DNA from: Gemmatimonadales bacterium
GTDB lineage: Bacteria > Gemmatimonadota > Gemmatimonadetes > Longimicrobiales > Gaopeijiaceae
Assembly (NCBI GenBank): GCA_007695195.1
Contig: REEG01000243.1
Coordinates: forward strand, 1 to 55,985
Length of the DNA: 55,985 nt
Reading direction: 5' to 3'
Shown here piece after piece: positions 47,551 to 55,985 of the stretch. The notes under the pieces were generated by a model. That model worked only from the letters and a program-made list of their open reading frames with translations. It did not search any database and was not told where the DNA came from. The number at the start of each line of letters is the position of its first letter. The stretch's first letter is position 1. The translations under genes and the position numbers were made by a program.

Positions 47551-50500
47551 ATGAGCGACACTTCCGACGTGGCCCTCAGCCGCCTCCACACCAGCCATTC
47601 CCCCTTCGAGGCCATTCAGCGGGAGCTGGAGCGAATGGTGGAGGCCGAGGAGGCGGACCTTGTCGTCCGCTTCGCCGAGCTCTTCTTCTCCAAGGCGCCG
47701 CCCGGTTTCATGGAAGAGAGGAGTTCCCAGTCCCTGGCCCGCATGGCGCTGGGCGCATACCGTTTTCTCCGCCGCAGTCGCCACGAGCAGGTGGATGTGG
47801 AGGTGGTGAATCCCGATGTGGACTCGGAAGGCTGGTTCGCGCCGGTCACGGTGATCCGGACCAACGTGTCCGAGCGCCCCTTCATCGTGGACACGATTCG
47901 CGAATACCTGCACTCCCGTGATCTGGCCATTGAGGTCTACATCTACCCGGTCCTGCACGTGGAGCGGGACGGGAGTGGCCAGGTCGCCGGGGTGGGGCCT
48001 TCGCGGGGCCAGCAGGAGCGAGAGTCGGTCGTCCACTGCGAGGTGACGCGCATCAACGACGAGACTCGACTGGAGCTCATTCGTCAGGATCTCCAGGATC
48101 GTCTGAACGATGTGGTGTCGGCCACCAACGATTTCGAGCGCATGCTCGAGGCGCTGGAGCGAACAGTGGAGCGCCTCGGCGAGACGGCGAAGGCACAACC
48201 CCAGTACGCCGAGGAGGTGGAAGAGGTGCAGGCCTTCCTCCGCTGGCTCCGGGACGGGGGCTTCGTCTTTCTGGGGTACCGCGCCTACGACATCGCGGAC
48301 CTCCGGGGCCGACCTTCGGTTCGAGTGGAGCGTGGGTCGGGTCTGGGGATCCTCCGAAGGGAACAGGAGTCGTCCTTCGCCACCCCTGTGCCCCTGGACG
48401 AGCTGGACGAGAACTTCCGGGAGATGGCCGAGAGCGGGCCACTCCTCATCATCTCCAAGACCAACGCCACCTCCACCGTCCACCGCCGCGCCCGAATGGA
48501 CTACATCGGGGTGAAGAAGTTGAACGAGAAGGGCGAGGTGGTGGGGGAGCATCGGTTCATCGGCCTCTTCACCTCCCAGGCCTATTCCGAGAAGGCGGAG
48601 CGGATCCCCATCCTCCGCCAGAAGCTGGAGCGGATCCTGGAGGATTCGGGAGCCCATGCGGGTTCCCACGACTACAAGGAGATCCACACGATCTTCAACA
48701 GTCTCCCCAAGGAGGAGTTGTTCCTCACCTCCACCGAGGAGATCAGCAGTGACGTCCGTACCGTTCTCACCACCTTCGACTCCGACGACGTCCGGATCAC
48801 CCTCCGCAGGGACCCGCTCCTCCGGGGGGTGTCCATCATGGTCATCCTGGCGAAGGAGCGGTTCTCCGGCGATGTGCGGAAGCGGATTGAAGAAGCTTTC
48901 GTGGAGATCCTGGACGCCGAGGTTCTGAACTACCATCTGGCGCTGGGCGGCGGAGATCAGGCTCGTCTTCACTTCTTCCTGGCAGTGAGCCCTGAAAAGC
49001 TGGACCAGATCACCATCCACGAGCTGGAAGATGTGGTCCGGGAGCTGATCCGGAGCTGGGCCGACCGTCTGCGGGAGGGACTTGAGCGCGTCCGACCGTC
49101 GGAGGAAGCCCGCCGCCTGGCCCGGGTCTACGGGCAGGAGATGAGCCCCGAGTACCAGGCAGCCACCGATCCCGATACGGCGGTTCTGGACATCCTGGAG
49201 ATGGAGGCCATGGAGGCCGAGGGCCGGGACGTGGCGATCCAGCTCAACAATCCGGTGGCCCGTCCTCTGGTGGCCGGTGGAGATCGGGTGACGGAGTTGA
49301 AGCTCTATCTCAAGGGGGCTCGGCTCATCCTCTCCGACTTCATGCCCATCCTGGAGAATTGCGGCCTGCGGGTGGTGGCCGTCACCCCCTTCGAGATCCG
49401 TACCCAGCGGGCGGCGGGGGCCATCGTCTATTCGTTCGTGGTGCAGGGACCGGACCAGGAGCCCCTCGACATCGAGGAGGTGGGGTCCCGGCTGTCGGAA
49501 ATGATCCTTGCGGTTCGGCGGGGTGACGCGTCCAACGACCTGTTGAATGCCCTGGTCGTTACGTCGGGCCTGGCCTGGCGTGAGGTTGAGGTGCTCCGGG
49601 CCTACGCCTCCTTCGGCTTCCAGGTGGGCGCGGTTCCCAGCCGGGGCTCCCTGCCGGTGGCTCTGGTCAAGTATCCGGACCTGGCGCGCCTCCTCTTCCG
49701 CCTGTTCGAATTGCGGTTCAAGCCCGACGGACCCAACTCGCCGGATGAGCGGCAGGCTCTGGTGGACGGGGTGGATGACGAGATCCAGGAGGCGCTTTCC
49801 CGGGTGGCGAGCCTCAGCGACGACCGGGCCCTCCGCCGCCTCCTCAACATGATCCACAGCACCCTCCGCACCAATTACTATCGCGGGGGAGGGGTGGCGC
49901 CCACCCGCCGGAGTGGGGGCGTACCCTACATCTCCTTCAAGTTCGATTGCCGCCGACTGGAGGGGCCGGCCCGCAGTCGTCTCCGGTACGAGGTGTGGGT
50001 ACGTTCGTCCCGGATGGAGGGGGTTCACCACCGCGGTGCCCGGGTCGCTCGAGGGGGAATCCGGTATTCAGATCGTCCCGACGATTTCCGCACCGAGGTC
50101 CTGGGGCTCGTGTCGACCCAGATGGTGAAGAACGCGGTGATCGTACCGGCCGGATCAAAGGGCGGCTTCGTGACCCTGAGACAACTGCCTCCGCAGGAGA
50201 TGGCCGACGAGGCCCGGGAGCAGTACAAGACCCTGATCCGGGGACTCCTGGACGTTACCGACAATCTCCAGGCCGGCGAGAACGTCCCGCCCGAGAACGT
50301 GGTCTGCTACGACGAACCGGACCCCTACCTGGTGGTAGCCGCGGACAAGGGAACCGCCACCTACTCCGATATGGCCAACGATGTAGCGGCGGAGTACGAC
50401 TTCTGGCTGGGCGACGCGTTCGCCTCCGGTGGCTCCAACGGCTATGACCACAAGGAACTGGGGATCACGGCCCGGGGCGCCTGGGAGTGTGTGAAGCGGC

Positions 50501-52479
50501 ACTTCCTGGAGTTGGGGAAGGACATCCAGACGGAGCCGTTCACGGTGGTGGGGATCGGGGACATGTCCGGTGACGTCTTCGGCAACGGCATGCTCCTCTC
50601 TCCGGCGATCCGGCTGATCGCCGCCTTCGACCATCGGGACATCTTCATAGATCCGGACCCGGATCCCGCCGTCTCCTTCGCTGAACGGAAGCGTCTCTTC
50701 GAACTGGAGCGGTCCACCTGGCAGGCCTACGACCACTCCCTCCTTTCCGAGGGCGGGATGATCGTCCCGAGGGGATCCAAGGCGGTCCATCTCACCGCCC
50801 AGGCGCGGGCGGCACTGGGGATTCCGGATGACGAGGGGCCACTGGACGGCGAGTCCCTCATCCGGCGAATCCTGATGGCGCCGGTGGAGCTCCTCTGGAA
50901 TGGGGGGATCGGAACCTACGTGAAGGCCAGTTCCCAGTCCCAGGCCGACGCCGGCGACCCGTCCAACGATGCGGTGCGGGTGAACGCATCCGAACTCCGT
51001 TGCCAGGTGGTGGGTGAGGGCGGAAACCTGGGAATGACGCAGCGGGCCCGAATCGAATACGCGCTGGCTGGAGGCCGACTCAACACCGACGCCATCGACA
51101 ACTCCGGAGGCGTGGACCTCTCGGATCGGGAGGTGAACCTCAAGATCCTCCTGGCCGGTGCGGTGGAGACGGGCCGATTGACGTCGGGTCGTCGAAATGA
51201 GCTTCTTCGCGAGTTGGCCGGTCCCGTCTCGGAACTCGTCCTCAAGGACAATGAGTCCCAGAGCCTGGCCATCTCCCTCGAGCAACTTCGGGCCCAGGAG
51301 GGGATCGACGATCTGCGTGACCTCATGTCGGGGCTGGAACGTAGAGGCCTTCTGGACCGAGCTGCGGAAACCCTGCCAACCTGGGAAGCACTCCTGGAGC
51401 GGCAGGAGAATGGCCTGGATGCGTTCACCCGGCCGGAGCTTTCCGTGCTCCTGGCCTACGCCAAGCTCCATCTCACGAGCCAGATCCTCGGCAGTGACCT
51501 CCCCGACGATCCGGCTGCGGCTCAGTATCTCCGGGACTACTTTCCGCCGGCCGCCCTCTCCGCCGCCGGAAGCCAGGCCCTCCAGGGGCATCGGCTCCAT
51601 AGGGAGATCATTGCCGGGCAGATCACCAATGACCTGGTGGACATCATGGGCGCCGGGTTCATCTACCGGACGAGTCGGGGGACGGGCAGGGAACCGGCCG
51701 ACGTGGCCCGGGCCTGGCTGGTGGCGGCTCGCCTCATCGGTCACCGGGAGTTGAGGGGTCGGCTTGGACTGTCCGAGTCCATCATGCCGCTGGCCTCGGG
51801 GTACCGTTGGATGCTGGGGCTCAGTCGGGTGCTGGAGCGAACCTGTCGTTGGGTACTCTCCAACTATCCGGAGATGTCTGGCACCGCTGAGGTTGTGGAA
51901 GAGAACCTGGGGGGGCTGGCCAGACTGCGGGGAACGTTCTCCGACATCGTGTCGGGCCAGGACCGGACGATTCATGATCGACTGGTGGAGGAGATTCGTA
52001 AGGACGGTGCCGACAATAACCTGTCCGGAACTCTCATCACCCTGCGATTCGTGGATCAACTGCTGGAAGTCCTTCGGGTTCAGAGGCGAACCGGCGTTGA
52101 CGCCCTGGATGTGGGCAAGACCTTCTACCGTATCTCCGAGCTGCTGTGGATTCCGTGGCTCAGAGAGGCCATCTTCGCGGCCGCAGGCGATGATCGGTGG
52201 GAGCAGCGGGCGGCGCAGGCCCTCAGCGACGACCTGACCTGGGCCCACCAGAAAATGGTGGCCACGGCGGTGCGCATGCGGGCCGGGTCGGCGTCGGTGG
52301 AAGCGGCGGTGGATGAACTGTCGGAACTACACGCCGCCCCACTGAAGCGCTACCAGGATCTGGTGGGTGAGATTGAAGCGGAGGGACGGAGCGGGCTGCC
52401 CGCTCTCACGGTCGCGGTCCGGGAATTGATGGCCCTGGCGGATCGCTTGCCCGATGGTGAGGAAGGAAGGGTAGGCTAG
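47551..52479 (+). CDS. NAD-dependent glutamate dehydrogenase, large (180-kDa) type
   Basis: 1642-residue enzyme converting glutamate to 2-oxoglutarate with NAD, of the class known from Streptomyces and Pseudomonas. A long N-terminal regulatory half (ACT-like segments such as RPFIVDTIREYLHSRDLAIEV, in part) precedes the catalytic core around residues 830-1180. Catalytic and cofactor motifs: VIVPAGSKGGFV with the lysine, GIGDMSGDVFGNGML for NAD, and LLWNGGIGTYVKA. A helical C-terminal domain follows. It is a single-gene transcript ending in a strong terminator. ATG 47551 begins MSDTSDVALS; it has only a weak GAG upstream. It can feed 2-oxoglutarate to SucA. Confidence 0.95.
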   Translation: MSDTSDVALSRLHTSHSPFEAIQRELERMVEAEEADLVVRFAELFFSKAPPGFMEERSSQSLARMALGAYRFLRRSRHEQVDVEVVNPDVDSEGWFAPVTVIRTNVSERPFIVDTIREYLHSRDLAIEVYIYPVLHVERDGSGQVAGVGPSRGQQERESVVHCEVTRINDETRLELIRQDLQDRLNDVVSATNDFERMLEALERTVERLGETAKAQPQYAEEVEEVQAFLRWLRDGGFVFLGYRAYDIADLRGRPSVRVERGSGLGILRREQESSFATPVPLDELDENFREMAESGPLLIISKTNATSTVHRRARMDYIGVKKLNEKGEVVGEHRFIGLFTSQAYSEKAERIPILRQKLERILEDSGAHAGSHDYKEIHTIFNSLPKEELFLTSTEEISSDVRTVLTTFDSDDVRITLRRDPLLRGVSIMVILAKERFSGDVRKRIEEAFVEILDAEVLNYHLALGGGDQARLHFFLAVSPEKLDQITIHELEDVVRELIRSWADRLREGLERVRPSEEARRLARVYGQEMSPEYQAATDPDTAVLDILEMEAMEAEGRDVAIQLNNPVARPLVAGGDRVTELKLYLKGARLILSDFMPILENCGLRVVAVTPFEIRTQRAAGAIVYSFVVQGPDQEPLDIEEVGSRLSEMILAVRRGDASNDLLNALVVTSGLAWREVEVLRAYASFGFQVGAVPSRGSLPVALVKYPDLARLLFRLFELRFKPDGPNSPDERQALVDGVDDEIQEALSRVASLSDDRALRRLLNMIHSTLRTNYYRGGGVAPTRRSGGVPYISFKFDCRRLEGPARSRLRYEVWVRSSRMEGVHHRGARVARGGIRYSDRPDDFRTEVLGLVSTQMVKNAVIVPAGSKGGFVTLRQLPPQEMADEAREQYKTLIRGLLDVTDNLQAGENVPPENVVCYDEPDPYLVVAADKGTATYSDMANDVAAEYDFWLGDAFASGGSNGYDHKELGITARGAWECVKRHFLELGKDIQTEPFTVVGIGDMSGDVFGNGMLLSPAIRLIAAFDHRDIFIDPDPDPAVSFAERKRLFELERSTWQAYDHSLLSEGGMIVPRGSKAVHLTAQARAALGIPDDEGPLDGESLIRRILMAPVELLWNGGIGTYVKASSQSQADAGDPSNDAVRVNASELRCQVVGEGGNLGMTQRARIEYALAGGRLNTDAIDNSGGVDLSDREVNLKILLAGAVETGRLTSGRRNELLRELAGPVSELVLKDNESQSLAISLEQLRAQEGIDDLRDLMSGLERRGLLDRAAETLPTWEALLERQENGLDAFTRPELSVLLAYAKLHLTSQILGSDLPDDPAAAQYLRDYFPPAALSAAGSQALQGHRLHREIIAGQITNDLVDIMGAGFIYRTSRGTGREPADVARAWLVAARLIGHRELRGRLGLSESIMPLASGYRWMLGLSRVLERTCRWVLSNYPEMSGTAEVVEENLGGLARLRGTFSDIVSGQDRTIHDRLVEEIRKDGADNNLSGTLITLRFVDQLLEVLRVQRRTGVDALDVGKTFYRISELLWIPWLREAIFAAAGDDRWEQRAAQALSDDLTWAHQKMVATAVRMRAGSASVEAAVDELSELHAAPLKRYQDLVGEIEAEGRSGLPALTVAVRELMALADRLPDGEEGRVG

Positions 52480-52540
52480 AGACCTCACGGGAAGAGGGCC
52501 GGTCCCTCAGGCCTGAAGGTTGCCATGGTATGATCCCGAA

Positions 52541-52589
52541 GCCCCGCCCACCGGGACCCCACAGAGGGAGGACCGGTGGGTGGGGCTTT
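52541..52589 (+). terminator. Rho-independent terminator after glutamate dehydrogenase
   Basis: GCCCCGCCCACCGG at 52541-52554 pairs with CCGGTGGGTGGGGC at 52573-52586 (14 bp, one G-T wobble). The loop is 18 bases and TTT follows. It lies 62 bases past the stop and faces the convergent small protein gene. Confidence 0.82.
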
Positions 52590-52598
52590 CGTGGGATT

Positions 52599-52982
52599 TC
52601 AGCCCTTCAGGACCTGCATTGCCTCGTCCACGTAGCTGTCGACCCTGGCAATGACGCCCACCAACTCCTTCCGCTCCTCCGCCGCACTGAGGTCGGAGGC
52701 AAAGCGGAGGAACACCTGGCGCACGGCCTCGCGGCCTTCGGCCGTTGCCGCCTGTGAGCGCCGCCGCCGCCGGCGGGGACGCTGCCGGCGGCTCGGGTCG
52801 GCCATGCTCTTGCGCCGCTTGATCTGGAGGGGGTAACGGGCGTTGAACTGCCGGAGGGAGAGGTTCTCCACGCTCGCGTCTACCTTCTTGGCCTGCGCAA
52901 AAAGTTCGGAAGTCTCGATCTGAGGGTCTTTCTCAAGCGTCTTCTCCACGAAGCGCATTACCTTTTCTTCGCTTTCGGCCAT
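52599..52982 (-). CDS. Small basic hypothetical protein
   Basis: 127 residues. Residues 1-60 are helical and could form a small helix-turn-helix-like domain (SELFAQAKKVDASVENLSLRQ, cut here). A run of arginines (RRQRPRRRRRRSQ) follows, then a helical C-terminus (VFLRFASDLSAAEERKEL). The arginine block suggests nucleic-acid binding, as in small nucleoid proteins. I do not recognise the family. GGGGAG lies 5 bases before ATG 52982, and a near-consensus promoter lies about 70 bases upstream, so expression is probably high. A terminator for the convergent gene lies just past its stop. Confidence 0.78.
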   Translation of the reverse strand: MAESEEKVMRFVEKTLEKDPQIETSELFAQAKKVDASVENLSLRQFNARYPLQIKRRKSMADPSRRQRPRRRRRRSQAATAEGREAVRQVFLRFASDLSAAEERKELVGVIARVDSYVDEAMQVLKG

Positions 52983-53053
52983 TATGGCTCCCCTCGGGGT
53001 CAAGGACGCGAGTCCACCCCGGGCTGATGTGGAATATTCTAGGGATATTGTCG

Positions 53054-53082
53054 AATAAACCCGCACTCCCGCCGTTTGTCAA
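53054..53082 (-). promoter_or_regulatory. Near-consensus sigma-70 promoter of the small basic protein gene
   Basis: On the minus strand the -35 TTGACA (53082-53077), a 17-base spacer, and the -10 TTTATT (53059-53054) lie in an AT-rich patch. The predicted transcript starts near 53047 and has a leader of about 65 bases to ATG 52982. Confidence 0.6.
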
Positions 53083-53188
53083 TAGTCCGCAGTTCGTCAG
53101 GTCGACTGTTCCGTCTCCGGTTTTCTCGTTGTTTATTAAAATGACGGAAATGGATCCCTCCGGTCGGGCTATACAGCGGGCACGCCGG

Positions 53189-54745
53189 CTATTCGGTGGG
53201 CGTCATCTCCCGAATGGAGATCCGATATCCGAACGTTTCCTCGAAGAGCCCCTTCTTCTTCGCCACGGCCCAACGCTCAAGCATGAAGTCCCCCTCCACG
53301 ACGAGGCCCAGGTCCAGATCCAGCCCCCGCGCTTCCAGGTGAATTTCCTTGACCACCTGCCGGTGCTGACTGTCCAGCGCATCCGCCAGGCGGAGGATTC
53401 CCGAGAGCTGGTCGACCCGGACCCGGTCTTCCGGCGACAATTTCATATAGTCGTCATGATGGGGTTGGGGGTGATTCTTCCGGTGGTACCGAGCCACGTT
53501 CCCTACTATGAGATTCTCCGTCGGCGTCAGGCCGGGCAGCTCCGAGCGATGGATAAGATACAGGGAGTGTTTGTGGTGGCGCTTGAAGGAGATGAACAGT
53601 CCGATGTCGTGGAGAATTGCCGCCGCCATAAGGAGCTGGCGGTCGCGCCGTCCCAGCCCATGGAGTTCCTGGAGCAGATCGAAGAGGCGAAGGGACAGGT
53701 CGGCTACGTGCAGGCCGTGGGTTTCGTCGAACATGAAGCGTCGGCCCAGCAACACGGCGCTCTGACGAAGCTGGGTGAGCGCAATTTGTTCACCTCCATC
53801 CTCCGCCGTAAGGGTATCCATGAGGTCCAGGATCAGGCCTTCCTTCACGCCCACCTGAGGGACCAGGATGGTTTCGGCCCCGGTCTCCCTGGCGAGCCTC
53901 AGGTATACCGTCGCGGCCGGCAGGATGACGTCGGCGCGGTCTTCCCGGAGCTTCAACCGATCGATTCTTTCCTGATAGGAGAGTCGGGTGAGGAGGTGGA
54001 TCAGTCGATCCAGGTCCGCTACCGGGAGGTGGCGAACACCCCCTTCATCCTCCGGAGCAGCGGCCAGATTCGATAGCTCATCGATGTTCCCGCCGGTGGC
54101 GATGAAGCCCGAGGGGGTCCAGTACTTGGCCGGTGCTGGGATTCGCAGCACCGAGACGTACTCGTCCAGGAGTTGACGAAAGCGGCCAGGTTCGTGCTCG
54201 GCCTGTGAGAGCTCTTCCAGAAGGCGAACGGACCCCATGGTGTGGGACTCGCTCCAGAGCATCCCGGCGTCATCGAGGAGGGAAACCTCCACGCTTCCGC
54301 CACCCAGATCGGCTAGCACCCACTTCCCTCCGGAGAGGTCGATACGGGACGCCACGGCCCGATGCACCAGCCTGGCCTCCTCGGCACCGGTGATGACCTC
54401 CAGGCGGATTCCGCTCTCGCGGAAGATGCGTTCCACCAGCTGAGCGCCATTCCGTGCCTCGCGGACGGCGCTGGTGGCGGCGGCCCGGAAGCGGGTGATC
54501 CCGAGGGAATCAAAGCGCTCCTTGAACGAGCGGAACGCCTGGGTTGTGGCATCCATGGTTCGTGGATCCAGGCGTCCGCGTAGAAACACCTGGTGACCCA
54601 GCCGGATCGGGACCCGCTCATAGTCGAGGACGGTGTGGCGGCCGGGCGCCGTGAACTCCACTGCGAGAAACCGGATGGCGTTGGAGCCTGTATCGACGCA
54701 CCCAAGTCGAAGAGGGAAGGGGAGCGTGGAAGAGGGTCTGGTCAT
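53189..54745 (-). CDS. ppx: Ppx/GppA phosphatase family protein with HD domain
   Basis: 518-residue exopolyphosphatase/pppGpp phosphatase. N-terminal ASKHA domain: CVDTGSNAIRFLAVE, GAEEARLVHRAV, LADLGGGSVEVSL and FIATGGNIDEL. A C-terminal HD-type domain (MAAAILHDIGLFIS, then RYHRKNHP) is present, as in the long E. coli forms. It hydrolyses polyphosphate or pppGpp in the cytoplasm. ATG 54745 overlaps the stop of the upstream barrel-protein gene by 4 bases, so they are coupled. The start is preceded by non-conserved sequence in the other gene. Confidence 0.94.
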   Translation of the reverse strand: MTRPSSTLPFPLRLGCVDTGSNAIRFLAVEFTAPGRHTVLDYERVPIRLGHQVFLRGRLDPRTMDATTQAFRSFKERFDSLGITRFRAAATSAVREARNGAQLVERIFRESGIRLEVITGAEEARLVHRAVASRIDLSGGKWVLADLGGGSVEVSLLDDAGMLWSESHTMGSVRLLEELSQAEHEPGRFRQLLDEYVSVLRIPAPAKYWTPSGFIATGGNIDELSNLAAAPEDEGGVRHLPVADLDRLIHLLTRLSYQERIDRLKLREDRADVILPAATVYLRLARETGAETILVPQVGVKEGLILDLMDTLTAEDGGEQIALTQLRQSAVLLGRRFMFDETHGLHVADLSLRLFDLLQELHGLGRRDRQLLMAAAILHDIGLFISFKRHHKHSLYLIHRSELPGLTPTENLIVGNVARYHRKNHPQPHHDDYMKLSPEDRVRVDQLSGILRLADALDSQHRQVVKEIHLEARGLDLDLGLVVEGDFMLERWAVAKKKGLFEETFGYRISIREMTPTE

Positions 54746-55350
54746 GGTGCCCGCAGCATGAGAAGGGACAGGGAAACAAAAGGCCCCTTCATGGGGCCGG
54801 ACCGAACGGTGGGGAGCTCTGTGGTGGCCGATGAGAACCGATACCCTCCCCCCACGGCAAGGGCGGGGACGGCGCCAAGCGAGAATCGGTAATCCATCCC
54901 TGCTTCAAGAAGATAGAAGTTGTCCGCATTCAACTCCGCATCCACCAGAGGAGATCGGAGCCGGCTGGTTCCCGCGCCCGCTAGGAGGTGGGCGTGGACG
55001 CCGGAATGCCCGCCGTCTCCCCGACCTCCGTAGCGAACCACAACTCCTCCATACCCCAGAGTCAATTCGGAGCGGTCGGACGGGGCCCGGGGCGAGATGG
55101 GTACGGCGCGAAGGGCGAAGGACCCCTCGCCGGCCAGCTCCATGGCGGGCGAAATCCGGATACCGAATCCCAGACCCGCCATTGGCACCACATGGCCGGC
55201 GACCTCAAGGGCGGTGCCTCGGAGGGAAAAGACACCCCCGACCTCTCTCTCCGTGCCCAGCCCCGCAGACACGGCCTGCTGGGCGTGCGTCGTCCCGGGC
55301 AGGAGCATAATTGCCAGGACAAGGAGGGCGGTACGGAGGGGAGAGGGCAT
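54742..55350 (-). CDS. Outer-membrane beta-barrel-like hypothetical protein
   Basis: 202 residues. A signal peptide (LRTALLVLAIMLLPGTTHAQ) with AQ cleavage is followed by short alternating hydrophobic strands (VAGHVVPMAGLGFGIRI, LTLGYGGVVVRYGG, YLLEAGMDYRFSLG), consistent with a small 8-strand barrel. No named family is recognised. It is translationally coupled to ppx downstream (ATGA). The link between the two is unknown. There is no clear ribosome binding site before ATG 55350. Confidence 0.72.
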   Translation of the reverse strand: MPSPLRTALLVLAIMLLPGTTHAQQAVSAGLGTEREVGGVFSLRGTALEVAGHVVPMAGLGFGIRISPAMELAGEGSFALRAVPISPRAPSDRSELTLGYGGVVVRYGGRGDGGHSGVHAHLLAGAGTSRLRSPLVDAELNADNFYLLEAGMDYRFSLGAVPALAVGGGYRFSSATTELPTVRSGPMKGPFVSLSLLMLRAP

Positions 55351-55682
55351 GGACTGAATTCGCGGGCACGGCTCGAAGGAGGCGCCCCGCGGAGTTCATG
55401 GAAACAGTCCCGGAGGCGCGGGGGGAAGGGCTCGGTTCCTTCACAAGATAGGTATTTGCACCCCGTCCATGCGAGAGATGGGCGCCGGGGTGGGCACATA
55501 GGTGGGCCAGAGATTGACAGGAATGCCCCCCCAAAAAGGATGACACCGGAAATGAGGCTCCGCTCTGGTTCGAAGGGGTTTAATGTCGAGACCCCGTCCC
55601 CTTCTTCGTTCCACCGCCTCCACCTGCGGGGAAATTGGCGACGAACCCGAACCCTTACGGATGCGCGTAGTCCCTTCAGGGG

Positions 55683-55727
55683 ACGCACGGAGGGGACACG
55701 CACGGAGGGGACACGCACGGAGGGGAC
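55683..55727. repeat. 15-base minisatellite, three perfect copies
   Basis: ACGCACGGAGGGGAC occurs at 55683-55697, 55698-55712 and 55713-55727 in direct tandem. Confidence 0.93.
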
Positions 55728-55764
55728 AAACGGCGGGGTGGGACCTGGACGGAACCTGCTCCCC

Positions 55765-55796
55765 CGTGAGCGGATCCCGGCGTGAGCGGATCCCGG
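55765..55796. repeat. 16-base tandem duplication
   Basis: CGTGAGCGGATCCCGG occurs at 55765-55780 and 55781-55796, 37 bases after the previous minisatellite. Confidence 0.92.
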
Positions 55797-55892
55797 AATG
55801 GACGGCCCTCGACCCGGGCCTGGCGCCACCCTCCCCTGGGGCAGCCTTCGCATTCCCCCGTGCAGGACGTCTAGGACCCTGAAAGGACGCAC

Positions 55893-55939
55893 AAAAAAAC
55901 GGCCGGATGAGGCTCGCTTTCGCTCGCCAGATCCGGCCG
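55893..55939 (-). terminator. Rho-independent terminator for a minus-strand gene beyond the right edge
   Basis: On the minus strand CGGCCGGAT (55939-55931) and ATCCGGCCG (55908-55900) form a 9-bp stem with a 22-base loop. Seven T residues (55899-55893) follow. No gene inside the window ends here, so it belongs to a transcript entering from the right. Confidence 0.78.
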
Positions 55940-55985
55940 ATAGACCCCTTGAACCTAAACTAACCAGAACGGACGGCCGGATTGA

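Larger units (their letters stand above)
55351..55985. other. Long intergenic region at the right edge
   Basis: 635 bases without a supported gene. It holds two minisatellites (55683-55727 and 55765-55796) and a minus-strand terminator (55893-55939). The motif CGGCCGGAT also recurs at 55974-55982. Short ORFs here are low-complexity translations of the repeats. Nothing resembling a tRNA or known structured RNA was seen. Confidence 0.6.

Noticed and set aside
47002-50031. 1009-codon open frame on the minus strand opposite the glutamate dehydrogenase gene
   Set aside because: It is antisense to a clear 1642-residue enzyme and reads as low-complexity His/Pro/Arg-rich sequence. Long antisense frames are expected in very GC-rich coding DNA.
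55351-55985. tRNA, tmRNA or other structured RNA at the right edge
   Set aside because: No acceptor-stem/CCA pattern, T-loop sequence or known core motif is visible. Only a terminator hairpin is supported.

Overview
The window is about 56 kb of GC-rich DNA, densely coded on both strands, from a Gram-negative bacterium with an outer membrane (Omp85-type barrel, lipoproteins, ExbB/TolQ-type energiser, Znu uptake system). Two short group-1/2 sigma-70 factors without a long N-terminal region, a 180-kDa-class NAD-glutamate dehydrogenase and the general gene style suggest the FCB side of the bacterial tree, possibly Gemmatimonadota. That placement is an inference; no rRNA is present to test it. I see no tRNA, rRNA, CRISPR array, transposase or integrase, so this looks like ordinary chromosome with a few odd genes.

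Layout, left to right. 1-5.0 kb: the end of an ExbB/TolQ gene with a strong terminator, polA, ssb and a convergent sigma factor. 5.2-9.2 kb: a minus-strand operon of Omp85 barrel, methyltransferase and FAD reductase, joined by 4-base overlaps. 9.2-16 kb: exported M24 peptidase, EVE protein, a UvrC-like GIY-YIG protein, HD phosphohydrolase, second sigma factor and rsgA. 16-20 kb: a BtuFCD/Fec-type ABC importer and an unknown lipoprotein. 20.0-24.3 kb: a plus-strand operon of flavin reductase, membrane protein with a spermidine-synthase-like tail, and a hybrid protein fusing an Mre11-like domain, a zinc hook and a Rad50-like C-lobe. 24.4-32.5 kb: trpE, M20 dipeptidase, YeaQ-like membrane protein, PspA, ECF sigma factor, an unknown basic protein, peroxiredoxin, CoA-binding protein and a DMT transporter. 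32.5-38.8 kb: ABC exporter, ChaN-like lipoprotein, four-helix membrane protein and znuACB. 39-43 kb: ExoX-like exonuclease and sucA. 43-47.3 kb: pgeF, a small cysteine protein, two family-2 glycosyltransferases and a convergent alpha/beta hydrolase. 47.5-55.4 kb: the large glutamate dehydrogenase, a small basic protein with a near-consensus promoter, Ppx/GppA and a beta-barrel protein. The last 630 bases hold minisatellites and a terminator for a gene beyond the right edge.

The best candidate for something undescribed is the product of 21975-24257. It carries an Mre11/SbcD-like domain that has lost several metal ligands, a short coiled coil with a CPTC zinc hook, and a Rad50/SbcC-like C-terminal lobe whose Walker B acids are gone and which has no Walker A half. 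It is translationally coupled to a membrane protein and a flavin reductase. Other items worth a look are the Omp85-methyltransferase-FAD reductase operon, the ECF sigma-PspA-YeaQ envelope-stress set, and the two-glycosyltransferase operon with its in-frame 15-base minisatellite.

All coordinates and motifs were read by eye. No similarity search, structure prediction or composition calculation was run.
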